Shown here: one piece after another, positions 47,797 through 57,635 of the stretch
Numbering within the stretch: position 1 is the stretch's first letter
Layout of the letters: each line of letters opens with the position of its first letter
NCBI GenBank assembly: GCA_023168345.1
Contig: AP025689.1
Location: 3,951,858 to 4,015,857, forward strand
Length of the DNA: 64,000 bases
Direction: 5' to 3'
Origin: Lysinibacillus sp. PLM2
Lineage (GTDB): Bacteria; Bacillota; Bacilli; Bacillales_A; Planococcaceae
Made by a program: the position numbers and the translations under genes
Notes under the pieces: generated by a model
The model's input: the letters and a program-made list of their open reading frames with translations, nothing else
Database searches by the model: none
What the model was told of the DNA's origin: nothing

Positions 47797-48336
47797 TTAG
47801 AATGGTAAGTCATCCTCAGAAACTTCTATTGGACCTTTGCTTGAAGCAAATGGATCCTCATCTACACGTGTATAATTTTGCTGATTTTGAGGTTGTTGAT
47901 AAGAACCAAACGGATCCTGCTGTTGATTTCCATACTGTGGTTGGCTTGTACTGTATGCAGGCTGATTTCCATATGATGGCTGGGCTCCAAACTGTTGGTT
48001 TTGAGAAGCTCCTCCACTGCGCGGTTCTAAGAACTGCACAGAATCTGCTACTACATCTGTTGTATAAACACGTTTGCCGTCTTGCCCTTCAAAACTGCCT
48101 GTTTGAATACGACCGTCAACACCAATCAAACTCCCTTTTTTCATGAAGTTTGCTAAGTTTTCAGCCTGTTTTCTCCATGCCACACAGCTTATGAAATCAG
48201 CTTCACGTTCACCTGATTGATTCGAAAATGCTCTATTTACAGCTACTGTAAAACGAGTCATTGGAATACCACTTGGCGTATAGCGAAGCTCTGGATCCTT
48301 TGTTAGTCTTCCAACTAATACAACACGGTTAATCAT
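47797..48336 (-). CDS. ssb: Single-stranded DNA-binding protein SSB
   Basis: The 179-residue protein has an N-terminal OB fold ([20 protein letters not shown] ... SVQFLEPR, ~1-107), a Gln/Asn/Gly-rich flexible linker, and the acidic C-terminal tip SEDDLPF that recruits partner proteins. ATG 48336 is chosen because AAGGAGG lies nine bases upstream. Two in-frame TTGs (48345, 48339) are less likely. It is in the rpsF-ssb-rpsR operon. Confidence 0.98.
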   Translation of the reverse strand: MINRVVLVGRLTKDPELRYTPSGIPMTRFTVAVNRAFSNQSGEREADFISCVAWRKQAENLANFMKKGSLIGVDGRIQTGSFEGQDGKRVYTTDVVADSVQFLEPRSGGASQNQQFGAQPSYGNQPAYSTSQPQYGNQQQDPFGSYQQPQNQQNYTRVDEDPFASSKGPIEVSEDDLPF

Positions 48337-48381
48337 CAAATACAACCTCCTTTTCAGCTTTTTTTATTTCAATTTTTATTA

Positions 48382-48669
48382 TTATTCTTCTTCACGAACT
48401 GCGATGTGACGAATAATATCTTCACTAATGTTAGCTAAACGAGTGTACTCATCGATTGCTACTGTACCAGCGTTTACTTTCACGATTTGGTAGTAACCTT
48501 CGCGGAAGTCGTTGATTTCGTAAGCAAGGCGGCGTTTGCCCCATTCTTTTGACTCGATGATTTCAGCACCATTTGAAGTTAATACTTCGTTGAAGCGTTC
48601 AACTAAAGCTTTTTTAGCTTCTTCTTCAATATTTGGGCGAACGATGTACATTAATTCATACTTTCTCAT
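48382..48669 (-). CDS. rpsF: Ribosomal protein S6
   Basis: The 95-residue protein has a ferredoxin-like fold with the start [17 protein letters not shown] and [20 protein letters not shown]. It pairs with S18 in the 30S platform. It is the first gene of the operon, with AAGGAGGTG upstream and a 75-nt leader that includes a hairpin, which may be the S6:S18 autoregulatory site. Confidence 0.98.
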   Translation of the reverse strand: MRKYELMYIVRPNIEEEAKKALVERFNEVLTSNGAEIIESKEWGKRRLAYEINDFREGYYQIVKVNAGTVAIDEYTRLANISEDIIRHIAVREEE

Positions 48670-48697
48670 CTAATTTTGCACCTCCTTATGGACTTTG

Positions 48698-48721
48698 GCT
48701 CACTTCATGAGCGAGCAAGGA
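48698..48721 (-). promoter_or_regulatory. Hairpin in the rpsF leader
   Basis: GCTCA-TGAAG-TGAGC forms a short stem between the promoter and the ribosome-binding site of rpsF. Many bacteria regulate rpsF through an S6:S18-binding leader. I cannot confirm that motif here. Confidence 0.4.
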
Positions 48722-48750
48722 GTGAATAATTCTATTACTCACATCGTTGA

Positions 48751-48779
48751 ATTGTATCATAATTCTATAATGTTTGCAA
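48751..48779 (-). promoter_or_regulatory. Sigma-A promoter of rpsF-ssb-rpsR
   Basis: On the minus strand TTGCAA (48779-48774), a 17-bp spacer and TACAAT (48756-48751). Confidence 0.75.
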
Positions 48780-48842
48780 CAAAGAATATCAGTTCCACTT
48801 TCTTAATAAACTCAGATATAATGGAAAAAAGGACGTGGTATT

Positions 48843-49394
48843 TTGGAAAATCATACTAATCCAATCATTATCGAATTAAATATGAAACAAATTGCAAAAA
48901 TTAATTTATGGGCGACTTTGTTACTTTCTATACTTTTCATCTTTGCCAATAGTCTTATTCATCAACATTTAACGATAACCATAACATTTTGGGGTTTCCT
49001 TATCTTTATCATTGGTTACGTTTTGTTAATAGTACTACATGAAATTTTTCATCTGATCGGTTTCTTAATGTTTGGTAAAGTAAAAATAAAAGAGCTTGAT
49101 TATGGGGTAAATTTAAAGCTTGGTGTTGCTTATGCTACAACAACCAAACCTTTAAAAAACAGTGCGATGAAGAAAGCTTTATTATTACCTTTATGGACAA
49201 CTGGCGTTTTACCAACAATTTTAGGTTTTATCATAGATTCAAATTTAGTCGTTCTTCTAGGTGCATTTCTGATTGCTGGTGCAGCAGGTGATATATATAT
49301 GTACAAGGAGCTTATAAAGCTTCCTAAAAATGCACTTATAAAAGATGATCCTCATTTACCTAGACTGTATGTTTATACTGATACAAATCGATAA
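48843..49394 (+). CDS. DUF3267 putative membrane metalloprotease-like protein
   Basis: The 183-residue protein has four or five membrane helices and a zinc-binding-like motif LLIVLHEIFHLIGFLMFG (HExxH) within the second helix, characteristic of DUF3267. Such proteins may be intramembrane metalloproteases. No substrate is known. The start is TTG 48843. It stands divergent to rpsF, with its own terminator. Confidence 0.8.
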   Translation: MENHTNPIIIELNMKQIAKINLWATLLLSILFIFANSLIHQHLTITITFWGFLIFIIGYVLLIVLHEIFHLIGFLMFGKVKIKELDYGVNLKLGVAYATTTKPLKNSAMKKALLLPLWTTGVLPTILGFIIDSNLVVLLGAFLIAGAAGDIYMYKELIKLPKNALIKDDPHLPRLYVYTDTNR

Positions 49395-49436
49395 AAGGAC
49401 CGTAAATGAGAGTTTTCTTTCATTTACGGTCTTTTA
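49394..49436 (+). terminator. Terminator of the DUF3267 gene
   Basis: AAAGGACCGTAAATGA / TCATTTACGGTCTTTT hairpin. It probably also serves the convergent dehydrogenase gene. Confidence 0.85.
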
Positions 49437-49460
49437 AATAGGTGCTAGAAATGTGCTTTA

Positions 49461-50501
49461 TTAAGGTATTAGCATCGCATGTTGACTTGCCGTACATAAA
49501 TTACGCCATGCGCGATTTAATGGGGACTTTTCCATAATTGCTTCCATACCAAAATAACGGATAAGTAAATGAGCAGACTGTAATAACTCCCCTGATTGTT
49601 CTTTACAGAAGGTAGTAAAATGAGTTAGTTCATCTTCTTGTAGCTCGCTTCCCTTTGTATGTTTTTCCCATAAATCCGAAACTAAACGATAAAACTGTTG
49701 TTCAATACTCTTTTCTTTTTCGTAAAAGAAGGCCCACTTATCCTGTACTACTTTATACCGTTCCAAAGTTAATTGTTCTTTTTTTCGCTCAAGAATTGCT
49801 TTTGCTTCATTCATGAGATTCTCTGTTAAGCCCAAACAAAGTGAGAAAAAAGAGGCTTCCGAAAAGGTCATAAATGGGAAGCTATGAACAGGTAATTCGT
49901 ATTTATTTTGAAAGCGACCAAATTTAAATGTCTCTTCTTCCTTTACAAATACATTTTCCACCTTCATGGAATGACTAGATGTTGCTTTTAAGCCAAATGC
50001 ATTCCAATCTGGAATAACTTTTACCTTTTCACGTGGAACACTACAAGTCACGATTTCTTCATTTCCCTCGACACGACAGTTCATAGTGAACAATGTAGCG
50101 TAATCAGCTCCACTACAATATTTCCATTGCCCAGAAATAAAATAGCCACCATGATCCCTTTTAGCAACACCAAACTTACCACTTCCAGCTATAACAGCTT
50201 CTTTATGTATAAAATTTGACTTACATACCTCTTCATTGAAAAGTGGAATAAACATATTCCCACCGGAACCAATAGTTACCGCCCATCCTACATTTCCATC
50301 AATAACACCTACTTGTTGAAATGCTCTTAATCCATCAATAAGTGAATGCTCTAAACCACCTAAAGCTTTCGGTGCAAATACTTTAAATAATTTATGTTCA
50401 TAAAGGATTTCCAATATTTCAGGTAAAATCGTTTGTGCATCTTCCATTTGATCTGCCAGCTGTGTTATTTTTTTTATCTCTGCTTCTGTGAACAAGTCCA
50501 T
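49461..50501 (-). CDS. Acyl-CoA dehydrogenase / flavin monooxygenase-like protein
   Basis: The 346-residue protein has the N-terminal helical domain (~1-90) and beta middle domain (GGYFISGQWKYCSGADYATL) of the acyl-CoA dehydrogenase superfamily, then a helical C-terminal domain ending in WRNLCTASQHAML. The pattern fits the class D flavin monooxygenase branch (HpaB/DszC-like). The exact substrate is unknown. It sits between ychF and the DUF3267 gene and is not part of the usual Bacillales oriC gene string. A weak parS-like sequence is present in its coding region at 50025-50040. Confidence 0.8.
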   Translation of the reverse strand: MDLFTEAEIKKITQLADQMEDAQTILPEILEILYEHKLFKVFAPKALGGLEHSLIDGLRAFQQVGVIDGNVGWAVTIGSGGNMFIPLFNEEVCKSNFIHKEAVIAGSGKFGVAKRDHGGYFISGQWKYCSGADYATLFTMNCRVEGNEEIVTCSVPREKVKVIPDWNAFGLKATSSHSMKVENVFVKEEETFKFGRFQNKYELPVHSFPFMTFSEASFFSLCLGLTENLMNEAKAILERKKEQLTLERYKVVQDKWAFFYEKEKSIEQQFYRLVSDLWEKHTKGSELQEDELTHFTTFCKEQSGELLQSAHLLIRYFGMEAIMEKSPLNRAWRNLCTASQHAMLIP

Positions 50502-50547
50502 TCCCCCTTTAAAATATAGTTGCGTATTTTAAAAATAAAATCAACAA

Positions 50548-50580
50548 CAAAAAAACTGCTATCAAAAATGATAGCAGTTT
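50548..50580 (-). terminator. ychF terminator
   Basis: On the minus strand AACTGCTATC / GATAGCAGTT is followed by T7. Confidence 0.92.
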
Positions 50581-50586
50581 CCTATT

Positions 50587-51687
50587 TTATACATTAAAAC
50601 GGAATAACATAACATCTCCGTCTTGTACAATATATTCTTTACCTTCTAATCTTACTTTTCCAGCTTCTTTTGCTGCTGCCATTGAGCCAGCTTCCACTAA
50701 ATCATCGTATGCAACCGTTTCTGCACGAATAAACCCACGTTCAAAATCAGTATGAATAATTCCAGCACATTGTGGCGCTTTCATCCCTTTACGGAAAGTC
50801 CATGCACGAACTTCTTGAACACCTGCTGTAAAGTATGTTGCTAAACCTAATAAATCATATGATGCTTTAATCAATTGATCTAAACCTGATTCCTCAATAC
50901 CTAATTCTTGAAGGAACATTGTTTTCTCTTCATCATCAAGCTCTGAAATTTCTTCTTCGATTTTTGCACAAACAGTAATAACTCGTGCGCCCTCATTTGC
51001 TGCATATTCTTTTACTTGTTTAACATATTCGTTATTTTCCGCATCAGCAACTTCATCTTCCGAAACATTTGCAACGTATAACATTGGCTTAATTGTTAAT
51101 AAGTGCAAGCCTTTAACTACTTTTAATTCATCTTCCGATAAATCTACTGAACGAGCTGGTTTCTCATTTTCTAAAGCTTCTTTAATTTTAGTCAGAACTG
51201 GTTCTTCAATTAATGCGTCTTTATCCTTTTGTTTCGCCATTTTACTTACTCGTTGAAGACGTTTTTCCACAGATTCCATATCAGCTAAAATTAACTCTAA
51301 ATTAATGACTTCAATATCATCAATTGGGTTAACAGAGCCTGATACGTGTGTGATATTTTCATCTTCAAAACAGCGAACTACTTGGCAAATGGCATCTACT
51401 TCGCGGATATGAGATAGGAATTTGTTCCCTAACCCTTCACCTTTTGAAGCACCTTTCACGATCCCTGCAATATCAGTAAATTCAAATGCAGTAGGTACTG
51501 TTTTCTTTGGTACGACTAATTCTGTTAATTTTGCTAAACGTGCATCTGGTACTTCTACAACACCTACATTTGGATCGATTGTTGCAAAGGGATAATTGGC
51601 TGCAAGTGCGCCTGCTTTTGTTATTGCATTAAATAAAGTAGATTTCCCTACATTCGGTAAACCTACGATACCAGCTGTTAGTGACAT
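50587..51687 (-). CDS. ychF: Redox-regulated ATPase YchF (Obg family)
   Basis: The 366-residue P-loop protein has G1 ([19 protein letters not shown]), G3 ([18 protein letters not shown]), an unusual G4 that favours ATP ([10 protein letters not shown]) and a C-terminal TGS domain (~280-360, [21 protein letters not shown]). It binds ribosomes and modulates translation and stress response. Position and length match B. subtilis yyaF. Confidence 0.97.
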   Translation of the reverse strand: MSLTAGIVGLPNVGKSTLFNAITKAGALAANYPFATIDPNVGVVEVPDARLAKLTELVVPKKTVPTAFEFTDIAGIVKGASKGEGLGNKFLSHIREVDAICQVVRCFEDENITHVSGSVNPIDDIEVINLELILADMESVEKRLQRVSKMAKQKDKDALIEEPVLTKIKEALENEKPARSVDLSEDELKVVKGLHLLTIKPMLYVANVSEDEVADAENNEYVKQVKEYAANEGARVITVCAKIEEEISELDDEEKTMFLQELGIEESGLDQLIKASYDLLGLATYFTAGVQEVRAWTFRKGMKAPQCAGIIHTDFERGFIRAETVAYDDLVEAGSMAAAKEAGKVRLEGKEYIVQDGDVMLFRFNV

Positions 51688-51799
51688 TGGTTGACACGAC
51701 CTTTCTCTTTTTCAATTCAAACTATTTCTTTATATTAGACCCGTGTTTATTATATGGATAAGTCAAATAAAAGTCTATCTATGTTAGAATTGTTTATTT

Positions 51800-52000
51800 C
51801 TATTCTGCTTCTGCTTTTACAATGATTCTTTTCATTTTCTTTTCAAATTCTCTTCGAGGAATTAGAACACTATGGCCGCATCCTTCACATTTTATGCGGA
51901 TATCTGCACCCATTCTTATGATTTTCCAAGCATTTGTCCCGCAAGGATGTTGCTTTTTCATTTCAACGATATCGTTTAAATGAAATGTTTTAGTTTCCAC
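51800..52000 (-). CDS. DUF951 family small protein
   Basis: The 66-residue protein carries two Cys motifs typical of DUF951 (KQHPCGTNAWKIIRMGADIR, KCEGCGHSVLIPR), probably a zinc site. Its stop-to-start overlap with mscS (its ATG at 52000 overlaps the mscS stop) indicates coupling. Function unknown, conserved in this position in Bacillales. Confidence 0.93.
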   Translation of the reverse strand: METKTFHLNDIVEMKKQHPCGTNAWKIIRMGADIRIKCEGCGHSVLIPRREFEKKMKRIIVKAEAE

Positions 52001-52920
52001 TATGCATCATCTCCCCCAGTTTTATTACTCTCTTGATTATAAACCATCATTTTTTGATATGGCATAGGTATACCGTTTTTCTCAAAAATATCTTTTACAT
52101 CCCTTTTAATAATTCTTGAAATTCCAAAATGTTGGTATGGTTTTGTTTCTACAACAATTCGAACTGTTACTTCAGTTCCTACAATATTTTGAACCCCTAC
52201 AAATATAGGTACACCCTCTACTTCTTCATACTGTGCAGGCAATGTTTGTAGATACTCCGTTACAAGTTTCTCTATTTTCTCAATATCCGCTTCAATACCT
52301 ACTTGTAAATCAATAATACCTTTCGAGTTATTGATAGAATAGTTCACAACATCCATAATTTGACCATTAGGAATAATATATAATTCTCCTGTAAAGGCAA
52401 TTAATTTCGTTGTTCTTAATCCTATTTCTGATACTGTCCCTTCAGCAACATTGGATGTCGTTAATTTCACATAGTCACCTACCGCAAATTGGTCCTCCAA
52501 TATAATGAAAAATCCTGTTATAACATCCTTTACTAAGCTTTGTGCACCAAAACCTATGGCTAACCCTGCAATTCCTGCCCCTGCTAATAACCCCATTACC
52601 TCTATTTTCAATGCAGATAAAACAGCTATGATAGCTGAAAAGTAAACTACATAGGTAAGCACACTATGAAGTAGCTTCACAAGTGTTGTTTGACGTCGCT
52701 CGGATTGTTTTAAAGGTGTTTTTAACCTTAAAGTAAATAATCTTGTGATAATTTTTTTTCCTATAAAAATGACTAAATAGGATATAAGAAGAATAGAAAT
52801 AATCTTAATCGATGATTCAATCACATAATCCCATAATCCTTCGCTCGTAAAGTAACTCCAAAATCGCCCAGTAGTTTTTGCTATTGATTCTGGGTTGATT
52901 TCAATATTTTCTTCAGTCAT
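52000..52920 (-). CDS. MscS-family small-conductance mechanosensitive channel
   Basis: The 306-residue channel has about three membrane helices. Pore helix TM3 is Gly/Ala-rich (MGLLAGAGIAGLAIGFGAQSL), followed by the MscS beta domain (VGDYVKLTTSNVAEGTVSEI) and the alpha-beta cytosolic vestibule. It releases solutes on hypo-osmotic shock. It precedes the DUF951 gene and ychF in one string. Confidence 0.95.
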   Translation of the reverse strand: MTEENIEINPESIAKTTGRFWSYFTSEGLWDYVIESSIKIISILLISYLVIFIGKKIITRLFTLRLKTPLKQSERRQTTLVKLLHSVLTYVVYFSAIIAVLSALKIEVMGLLAGAGIAGLAIGFGAQSLVKDVITGFFIILEDQFAVGDYVKLTTSNVAEGTVSEIGLRTTKLIAFTGELYIIPNGQIMDVVNYSINNSKGIIDLQVGIEADIEKIEKLVTEYLQTLPAQYEEVEGVPIFVGVQNIVGTEVTVRIVVETKPYQHFGISRIIKRDVKDIFEKNGIPMPYQKMMVYNQESNKTGGDDA

Positions 52921-53029
52921 TTTCCCACCTCTTGTATAAGTATCTAAAATTTTGAATATACTTCATAAAAATATAACTTTAGTTTTTCTTATTCAAATTT
53001 TTTTAAACTAAAAGAAAGAGAGATTTTGT

Positions 53030-53671
53030 ATGCAAAATATTAATGAAGCTAATGAAATTGTAAAAAGATCCTTCGTTCATCATGAACAATCTGGTGCGGT
53101 TTGGCGTTTAAGTGATATATTTTTAAACCATATTCCATTTGATCATGAACAAATCATCTTTTGTTGTATCGGAACAGACCGTTCCACTGGAGATTCCCTT
53201 GGCCCATTGACAGGAAGCTTTTTAGCCAGCTATCATTCTTTTCCGTTTCGAGTAATTGGAACTTTAGAAAATCCTCTTCATGCTGTCAATTTACCATCAA
53301 CAGTAGAAGAGTTACAACAATCGAGCACAGCCCCGTTTGTAGTAGCAATAGATGCATGTCTTGGTGCTGAAGATAATATTGGTCAAATTATTGTTCATCA
53401 AGGTCCACTTTTACCAGGAAAAGCAGTGAAAAAGGAACTTCCAGCAATCGGAAATATTTCTGTGAAAGGCATTGTAAACGTTGGCGGTTTTATGGAAATG
53501 CTTGTCTTACAAAATACTCGTTTAAAAACAACATATTCAATGAGTGATAAGATTGCTAGAGCATTACTTTTAGCTTGGCAGCGTTATTCATTGAAAGGGA
53601 AATATAACACAAATAACCACAGTAGATTTGATCAACTTGGTGACAGGATTGATTACTCAAATTTTAATTAA
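53030..53671 (+). CDS. yyaC: YyaC-type sporulation protease-like protein
   Basis: The 213-residue protein belongs to the YyaC family, related to germination protease GPR (IFCCIGTDRSTGDSLGPLTG, VVAIDACLGAEDNIGQIIV, GNISVKGIVNVGGFMEML). In B. subtilis yyaC is transcribed in the forespore. Its substrate is unclear. It is transcribed opposite to its neighbours, between mscS and spo0J. Confidence 0.93.
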   Translation: MQNINEANEIVKRSFVHHEQSGAVWRLSDIFLNHIPFDHEQIIFCCIGTDRSTGDSLGPLTGSFLASYHSFPFRVIGTLENPLHAVNLPSTVEELQQSSTAPFVVAIDACLGAEDNIGQIIVHQGPLLPGKAVKKELPAIGNISVKGIVNVGGFMEMLVLQNTRLKTTYSMSDKIARALLLAWQRYSLKGKYNTNNHSRFDQLGDRIDYSNFN

Positions 53672-53862
53672 AGCCACCATTCTACCCCTTTTAAGCTAAT
53701 CCACCTGTTTTCAATATATACACATAATCATTTTCTAACTCATTAATTCACGGAAAATATTCCTTAAAAATACTGAAAGATAATTGCTATATAATCAATA
53801 ATCACCAAGACTGTTTATCGGATTGCATTTGATTTCCATATTTTTTTCGTACTCATTAAAAT

Positions 53863-53885
53863 CGAGCGCCAAATTATGGCGCTCG
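53863..53885 (-). terminator. spo0J terminator
   Basis: GAGCGCCA-TAAT-TTGGCGCTC hairpin past the spo0J stop, with a weak T run. Confidence 0.75.
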
Positions 53886-53890
53886 TATTA

Positions 53891-54739
53891 TTATTCTTCT
53901 TCAACTTTTAATATTTCTAATATTCTTTCTAAATCTTCCTCAGAATAAAATTCAATTTCAATTTTACCTTTGTTTTTTGATTTCCTGATTTGTACATTTG
54001 TACCAAAGTACTCTCTTAACTGTGTCTCTTTTGCTTGTACGAATATATCTTTGTTTACTTTTTTTGATGTTTCACGTGAAACTTCTGAGTTATACTCTTT
54101 TATTAAATTCTCTAGTTGACGAACATTTAATGAATGTTTAATCACCTTGTTTGCTAATTCCGGTATTCTCCGTTTATTTTTTAAACCGAGCAAAGTTCTA
54201 CCGTGTCCCATTGAAAGAGATCCATCGTTTACTAGATTTCTCACTTCCTCTGGTAATTGTAGCAATCTAATATGGTTTGTAATATGGGGACGACTCTTCC
54301 CTAATCTTTTCGCTAAATCTTCTTGTGTGAAATTTAATTTTTCAATTAAACTTTGATATGCTTCGGCCTCTTCAATTGGTGTTAAATCTTCACGCTGCAA
54401 GTTTTCTAAAATAGCGACTTCCATCATTTGTTCATCAGACATTTCTTTGACAATGGCTGGAACTTCTTCAAGATTCGCTAATTTTGCAGCTCTATAGCGT
54501 CTTTCACCGACAACTATTTCATATTTTGAGCCCTTTTTACGGACGACTATTGGTTGGATAATTCCATGTTCTATTATTGATTGAGCTAGTTCTTCAATTG
54601 CTTCATCATCAAATATTTTACGTGGTTGGTAAGGGTTGGCTACTAGTTTTTGGATAGAAATTTTTTCAATAGAATCATCATTTTTCAACGGCTCAGTTGG
54701 AAATAATGCACTTATTCCTTTACCTAATCCTTTAGCCAT
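53891..54739 (-). CDS. spo0J: Chromosome-partitioning protein Spo0J (ParB)
   Basis: The 282-residue CTPase and parS-binding protein has the N-terminal CTP-binding region ([20 protein letters not shown], with GERRYRAAK), a helix-turn-helix (LTQEDLAKRLGKSRPHITNH) and a C-terminal dimer domain. It loads at parS, slides on DNA and recruits SMC. Its start overlaps soj by eight bases. A parS site is inside this coding region. Confidence 0.98.
   Translation of the reverse strand: MAKGLGKGISALFPTEPLKNDDSIEKISIQKLVANPYQPRKIFDDEAIEELAQSIIEHGIIQPIVVRKKGSKYEIVVGERRYRAAKLANLEEVPAIVKEMSDEQMMEVAILENLQREDLTPIEEAEAYQSLIEKLNFTQEDLAKRLGKSRPHITNHIRLLQLPEEVRNLVNDGSLSMGHGRTLLGLKNKRRIPELANKVIKHSLNVRQLENLIKEYNSEVSRETSKKVNKDIFVQAKETQLREYFGTNVQIRKSKNKGKIEIEFYSEEDLERILEILKVEEE
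54068..54083. promoter_or_regulatory. parS site inside spo0J
   Basis: TGTTTCACGTGAAACT matches the parS consensus TGTTNCACGTGAAACA at 15 of 16 positions. B. subtilis has a parS at the same place. Confidence 0.85.
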
Positions 54740-55493
54740 TTTTAATCACTTCCCTTGCCAACTCTAAATAGATTTCCGCACCTCTTGATTTTGGATCATA
54801 AATAATAATTGGTTCTCCATGACTTGGAGCCTCACTTAGACGAACATTACGTGGAATAATTGATTTAAATACTTTATCTTGGAAGTATTTTTTTACTTCC
54901 TCAATTACTTGAATCCCTAAGTTTGTTCTTGCATCTAGCATTGTTAATACAACACCATCAATGTATAATTCTTGATTTAAATGTTTTTGAACTAATCGTA
55001 CTGTTGATAAAAGTTGGCTTAACCCTTCCAAAGCATAAAATTCACATTGTACGGGAATGATTACCGCATCTGATGCTGTTAAAGCATTAATGGTTAGTAA
55101 CCCGAGAGATGGCGGACAATCGATAATAATATAATCATATTTTTCTTTAACATTTTCTATTGCATGCTTTAATCTGACTTCACGTGAAATAGTTGAAACA
55201 AGTTCTACTTCTGCTCCTGCTAATGAGATTGTAGCAGGCACAGCATCTAAGTTTTCAACTTTTGTTTGTTGTATAACATTCTCAAGGCTCTCATCATCGA
55301 TTAACACATCATAAACACAATGTTGAGTTTCCCCTTTGTTTATACCAATTCCACTTGTCGCATTACCTTGTGGATCAATATCTATTAATAATACTTTTTT
55401 TCCTAAGTATGCAAGACAAGCGCTTAAATTAACAGATGTTGTCGTTTTACCAACTCCACCTTTTTGGTTAGTAATAGCAATAATTCTTCCCAA
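54732..55493 (-). CDS. soj: Chromosome-partitioning ATPase Soj (ParA)
   Basis: The 253-residue deviant Walker ATPase starts LGRIIAITNQKGGVGKTTTS. TTG 55493 is chosen with AGGTG upstream and corresponds to the B. subtilis start; a GTG at 55505 is also in frame. Walker A' and the IIIDCPPSLGLLTINAL and VIIPVQCEFYALEG motifs are present. It works with Spo0J in origin segregation and controls DnaA activity. Upstream lies the noc terminator. Confidence 0.97.
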   Translation of the reverse strand: MGRIIAITNQKGGVGKTTTSVNLSACLAYLGKKVLLIDIDPQGNATSGIGINKGETQHCVYDVLIDDESLENVIQQTKVENLDAVPATISLAGAEVELVSTISREVRLKHAIENVKEKYDYIIIDCPPSLGLLTINALTASDAVIIPVQCEFYALEGLSQLLSTVRLVQKHLNQELYIDGVVLTMLDARTNLGIQVIEEVKKYFQDKVFKSIIPRNVRLSEAPSHGEPIIIYDPKSRGAEIYLELAREVIKNG

Positions 55494-55610
55494 GATTTTT
55501 TGCACCTGCTTTCAATCATCATATATCTATTATTTTCATGGAGATTGTATTTTTTCTACTACTTCTACTATTCTAACAAAAAATAATAAATAAAGTTAAA
55601 ATATCGATAG

Positions 55611-55649
55611 AAAAAATGGTTCCTATTTTTGTAAAAAAGGAACCATTTA
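55611..55649 (-). terminator. noc terminator
   Basis: On the minus strand AAATGGTTCCT / AGGAACCATTTTTTC hairpin. Confidence 0.88.
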
Positions 55650-55654
55650 CATTG

Positions 55655-56536
55655 TTAATTCTTTTTCTTCGGTATTTTTACAGTGATTTGGTAGAAATCT
55701 TCAGTATCTTCTTCCTCTGTCTTCACGTTAATACCACTTTTTGAAACCATTGATAAAGACTGGCGAATTGTATTTAGGGCAATTCGGATGTCTTTACTAA
55801 TTGCTTTACGTTTTGCTTTTTCCTTTTTGACGCTTTCTTCTTCTTTAGGAGTTAATAATTGTTGAATATAATCTTCAAGCTGACGAACATTCCAATCATA
55901 TTCTTTAATTAATTCAACTAACTTCCCTTGAACTTCCTCATCTTTTACTGTAATTAATGCACGTGCGTGTCTTTCAGATATTTCTCTATTTAATATAGCA
56001 TCTTGTACATTTTGTGGTAGTTTTAATAATCTTATCTTATTTGCAATGGTTGACTGACCTTTTCCTAGACGTTGAGCAAGTGCTTCTTGTGTCAATGAAT
56101 GGAGTTCTAATAATTGCTGATAAGCCATTGCTTCTTCTATTGCCGTTAATTCTTCTCGCTGAAGATTTTCAATCAAGGCAATTGAAGCAGTCTCTTTATC
56201 ACTTAAACTACGCACAATTGCAGGAACTTCAGACCAATTCAGCTTTTTCATTGCTCTATATCGACGTTCTCCGGCAATGATTTCATACTGATTTTCGTCA
56301 AACTTTCTAACAACAATTGGTTGAATCACACCATGGGTATGAATTGTTCTTGCTAATTCTTCAATTTTTTCTTCATCAAAAACAGTTCGAGGTTGGTAAC
56401 GATTCGGAACGATTTTTTCGATTGGTATTTTTACGACTTCTTCTGTTGCCCTACTCTCTGCAACTCCTACATCGCTTTTAACCTCAGATTCTAGTTTATC
56501 CCCGCCTCCGAAAAAACGTGAAAAAGGACTTTTCAT
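55655..56536 (-). CDS. noc: Nucleoid occlusion protein Noc
   Basis: The 293-residue Spo0J paralogue ([14 protein letters not shown] around [20 protein letters not shown]) starts with an amphipathic membrane-targeting segment ([12 protein letters not shown]) typical of Noc. ATG 56536 has AAAGGTGG upstream and gives exactly this segment; a start at 56572 would mask it. Noc blocks division over the nucleoid and binds NBS sites, not parS. Three parS-like sites lie just upstream. Confidence 0.96.
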   Translation of the reverse strand: MKSPFSRFFGGGDKLESEVKSDVGVAESRATEEVVKIPIEKIVPNRYQPRTVFDEEKIEELARTIHTHGVIQPIVVRKFDENQYEIIAGERRYRAMKKLNWSEVPAIVRSLSDKETASIALIENLQREELTAIEEAMAYQQLLELHSLTQEALAQRLGKGQSTIANKIRLLKLPQNVQDAILNREISERHARALITVKDEEVQGKLVELIKEYDWNVRQLEDYIQQLLTPKEEESVKKEKAKRKAISKDIRIALNTIRQSLSMVSKSGINVKTEEEDTEDFYQITVKIPKKKN

Positions 56537-56707
56537 CCAATGGCACCACCTTTTTGAAACTTTCTTGCTCAATATATTCTATTATTAAATATAAAATAGA
56601 AAATGTACAGTACTCTATTAAATATTAAATCTACTAAACTGCTTTTAATTAATATTAATTATGTATGTTAAAAAAAGCAAATTTACTTAATGTTTTTTCC
56701 TATAAAA

Positions 56708-56801
56708 TGTTTCATGTGAAACATTTTATATAACTGGGAATAATTATGAAGTTTCACGTGGAACATTTTTTGAATATTCAATTAACGTTTCACGTGAAAC
56801 A
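56708..56801. promoter_or_regulatory. Three tandem parS sites between rsmG and noc
   Basis: 56708-56723 TGTTTCATGTGAAACA (one mismatch to consensus), 56750-56765 (reverse TGTTCCACGTGAAACT) and 56786-56801 (reverse TGTTTCACGTGAAACG) each match at 15 of 16 positions. They fill the 250-base gap. Confidence 0.88.
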
Positions 56802-56825
56802 ATTTCCTATGACATTCTTGTCCAT

Positions 56826-57542
56826 TTATTGAATTGGATTTTTATTTGGTATTCCTGGTTTTCTTGGATATTTTTTTGGTGTTTCTTTTAGTTTATTAAT
56901 AATGTAAATAGTTCGCTCACTATCTTCAATTGGTAAATGATAAGCATATTCTTCTTTCAGTGATCCACCTAAAGTTTTAATTGCTTTATTTGCTTCCTTT
57001 AACTCTTCTGGACCTGCAGCTGCTTTTAATGCAACAAAATTACCTCCCTTTTTCACTAAAGGAATACAAAATTCTGATAGTACAGATAGACGAGCTACCG
57101 CGCGCGCTGTTGCTACATCAAATTTTTCACGATACTTTACATTTTGACCAAATTCCTCTGCTCGGGAATGAACAAATTCAACATTTTTTAAATTCAATTC
57201 TTCACTAAGATGGTTTAAAAATGTAATTCGTTTGTTTAATGAGTCCACAATCGTAACATGTAAATCTGGGAAGCAAATTTTAATTGGTAAGCTTGGAAAA
57301 CCAGCGCCTGCGCCTACATCACAAACAGATGAAACTTTCGTAAAGTCAAAATAAAAACTAGCACTAATGGAATCATAAAAATGTTTTAAATAAACGCCTT
57401 CTAAGTCCGTTATTGCAGTTAAGTTCATTTTTTCATTCCATTCAACAAGAAGCTCGAAATATTTTTTAAATTGTGCTATTTGTGTTTCTGATAGCTCGAT
57501 ACCTTTTTCTTTTAAAGCTTCGATAAACTGTTGTTCGTTCAT
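56826..57542 (-). CDS. rsmG: 16S rRNA (guanine527-N7)-methyltransferase RsmG
   Basis: The 238-residue SAM-dependent enzyme (GidB) methylates G527. Motif I is [17 protein letters not shown], followed by [14 protein letters not shown] and [12 protein letters not shown]. Length is normal. The C-terminus ends [12 protein letters not shown], as in other Bacillales. It follows mnmG after a terminator. Confidence 0.98.
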   Translation of the reverse strand: MNEQQFIEALKEKGIELSETQIAQFKKYFELLVEWNEKMNLTAITDLEGVYLKHFYDSISASFYFDFTKVSSVCDVGAGAGFPSLPIKICFPDLHVTIVDSLNKRITFLNHLSEELNLKNVEFVHSRAEEFGQNVKYREKFDVATARAVARLSVLSEFCIPLVKKGGNFVALKAAAGPEELKEANKAIKTLGGSLKEEYAYHLPIEDSERTIYIINKLKETPKKYPRKPGIPNKNPIQ

Positions 57543-57590
57543 TTTATTCTCCTTTTACTTATAAGGGATTTATTTATTATTACCATAATT

Positions 57591-57630
57591 AAAAAAAGCG
57601 CCCGAGTAACGAAATAGCACTCGAACGCTC
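57591..57630 (-). terminator. mnmG terminator
   Basis: On the minus strand GAGCGTTCGAGT / ACTCGGGCGCTTTTTTT hairpin. Confidence 0.88.
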
Positions 57631-57635
57631 AATTT

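Noticed and set aside
55180..55195. Additional parS in soj
   Set aside because: TTCACGTGAAAT keeps the centre, but four of 16 positions differ, which is too weak next to the clear sites.
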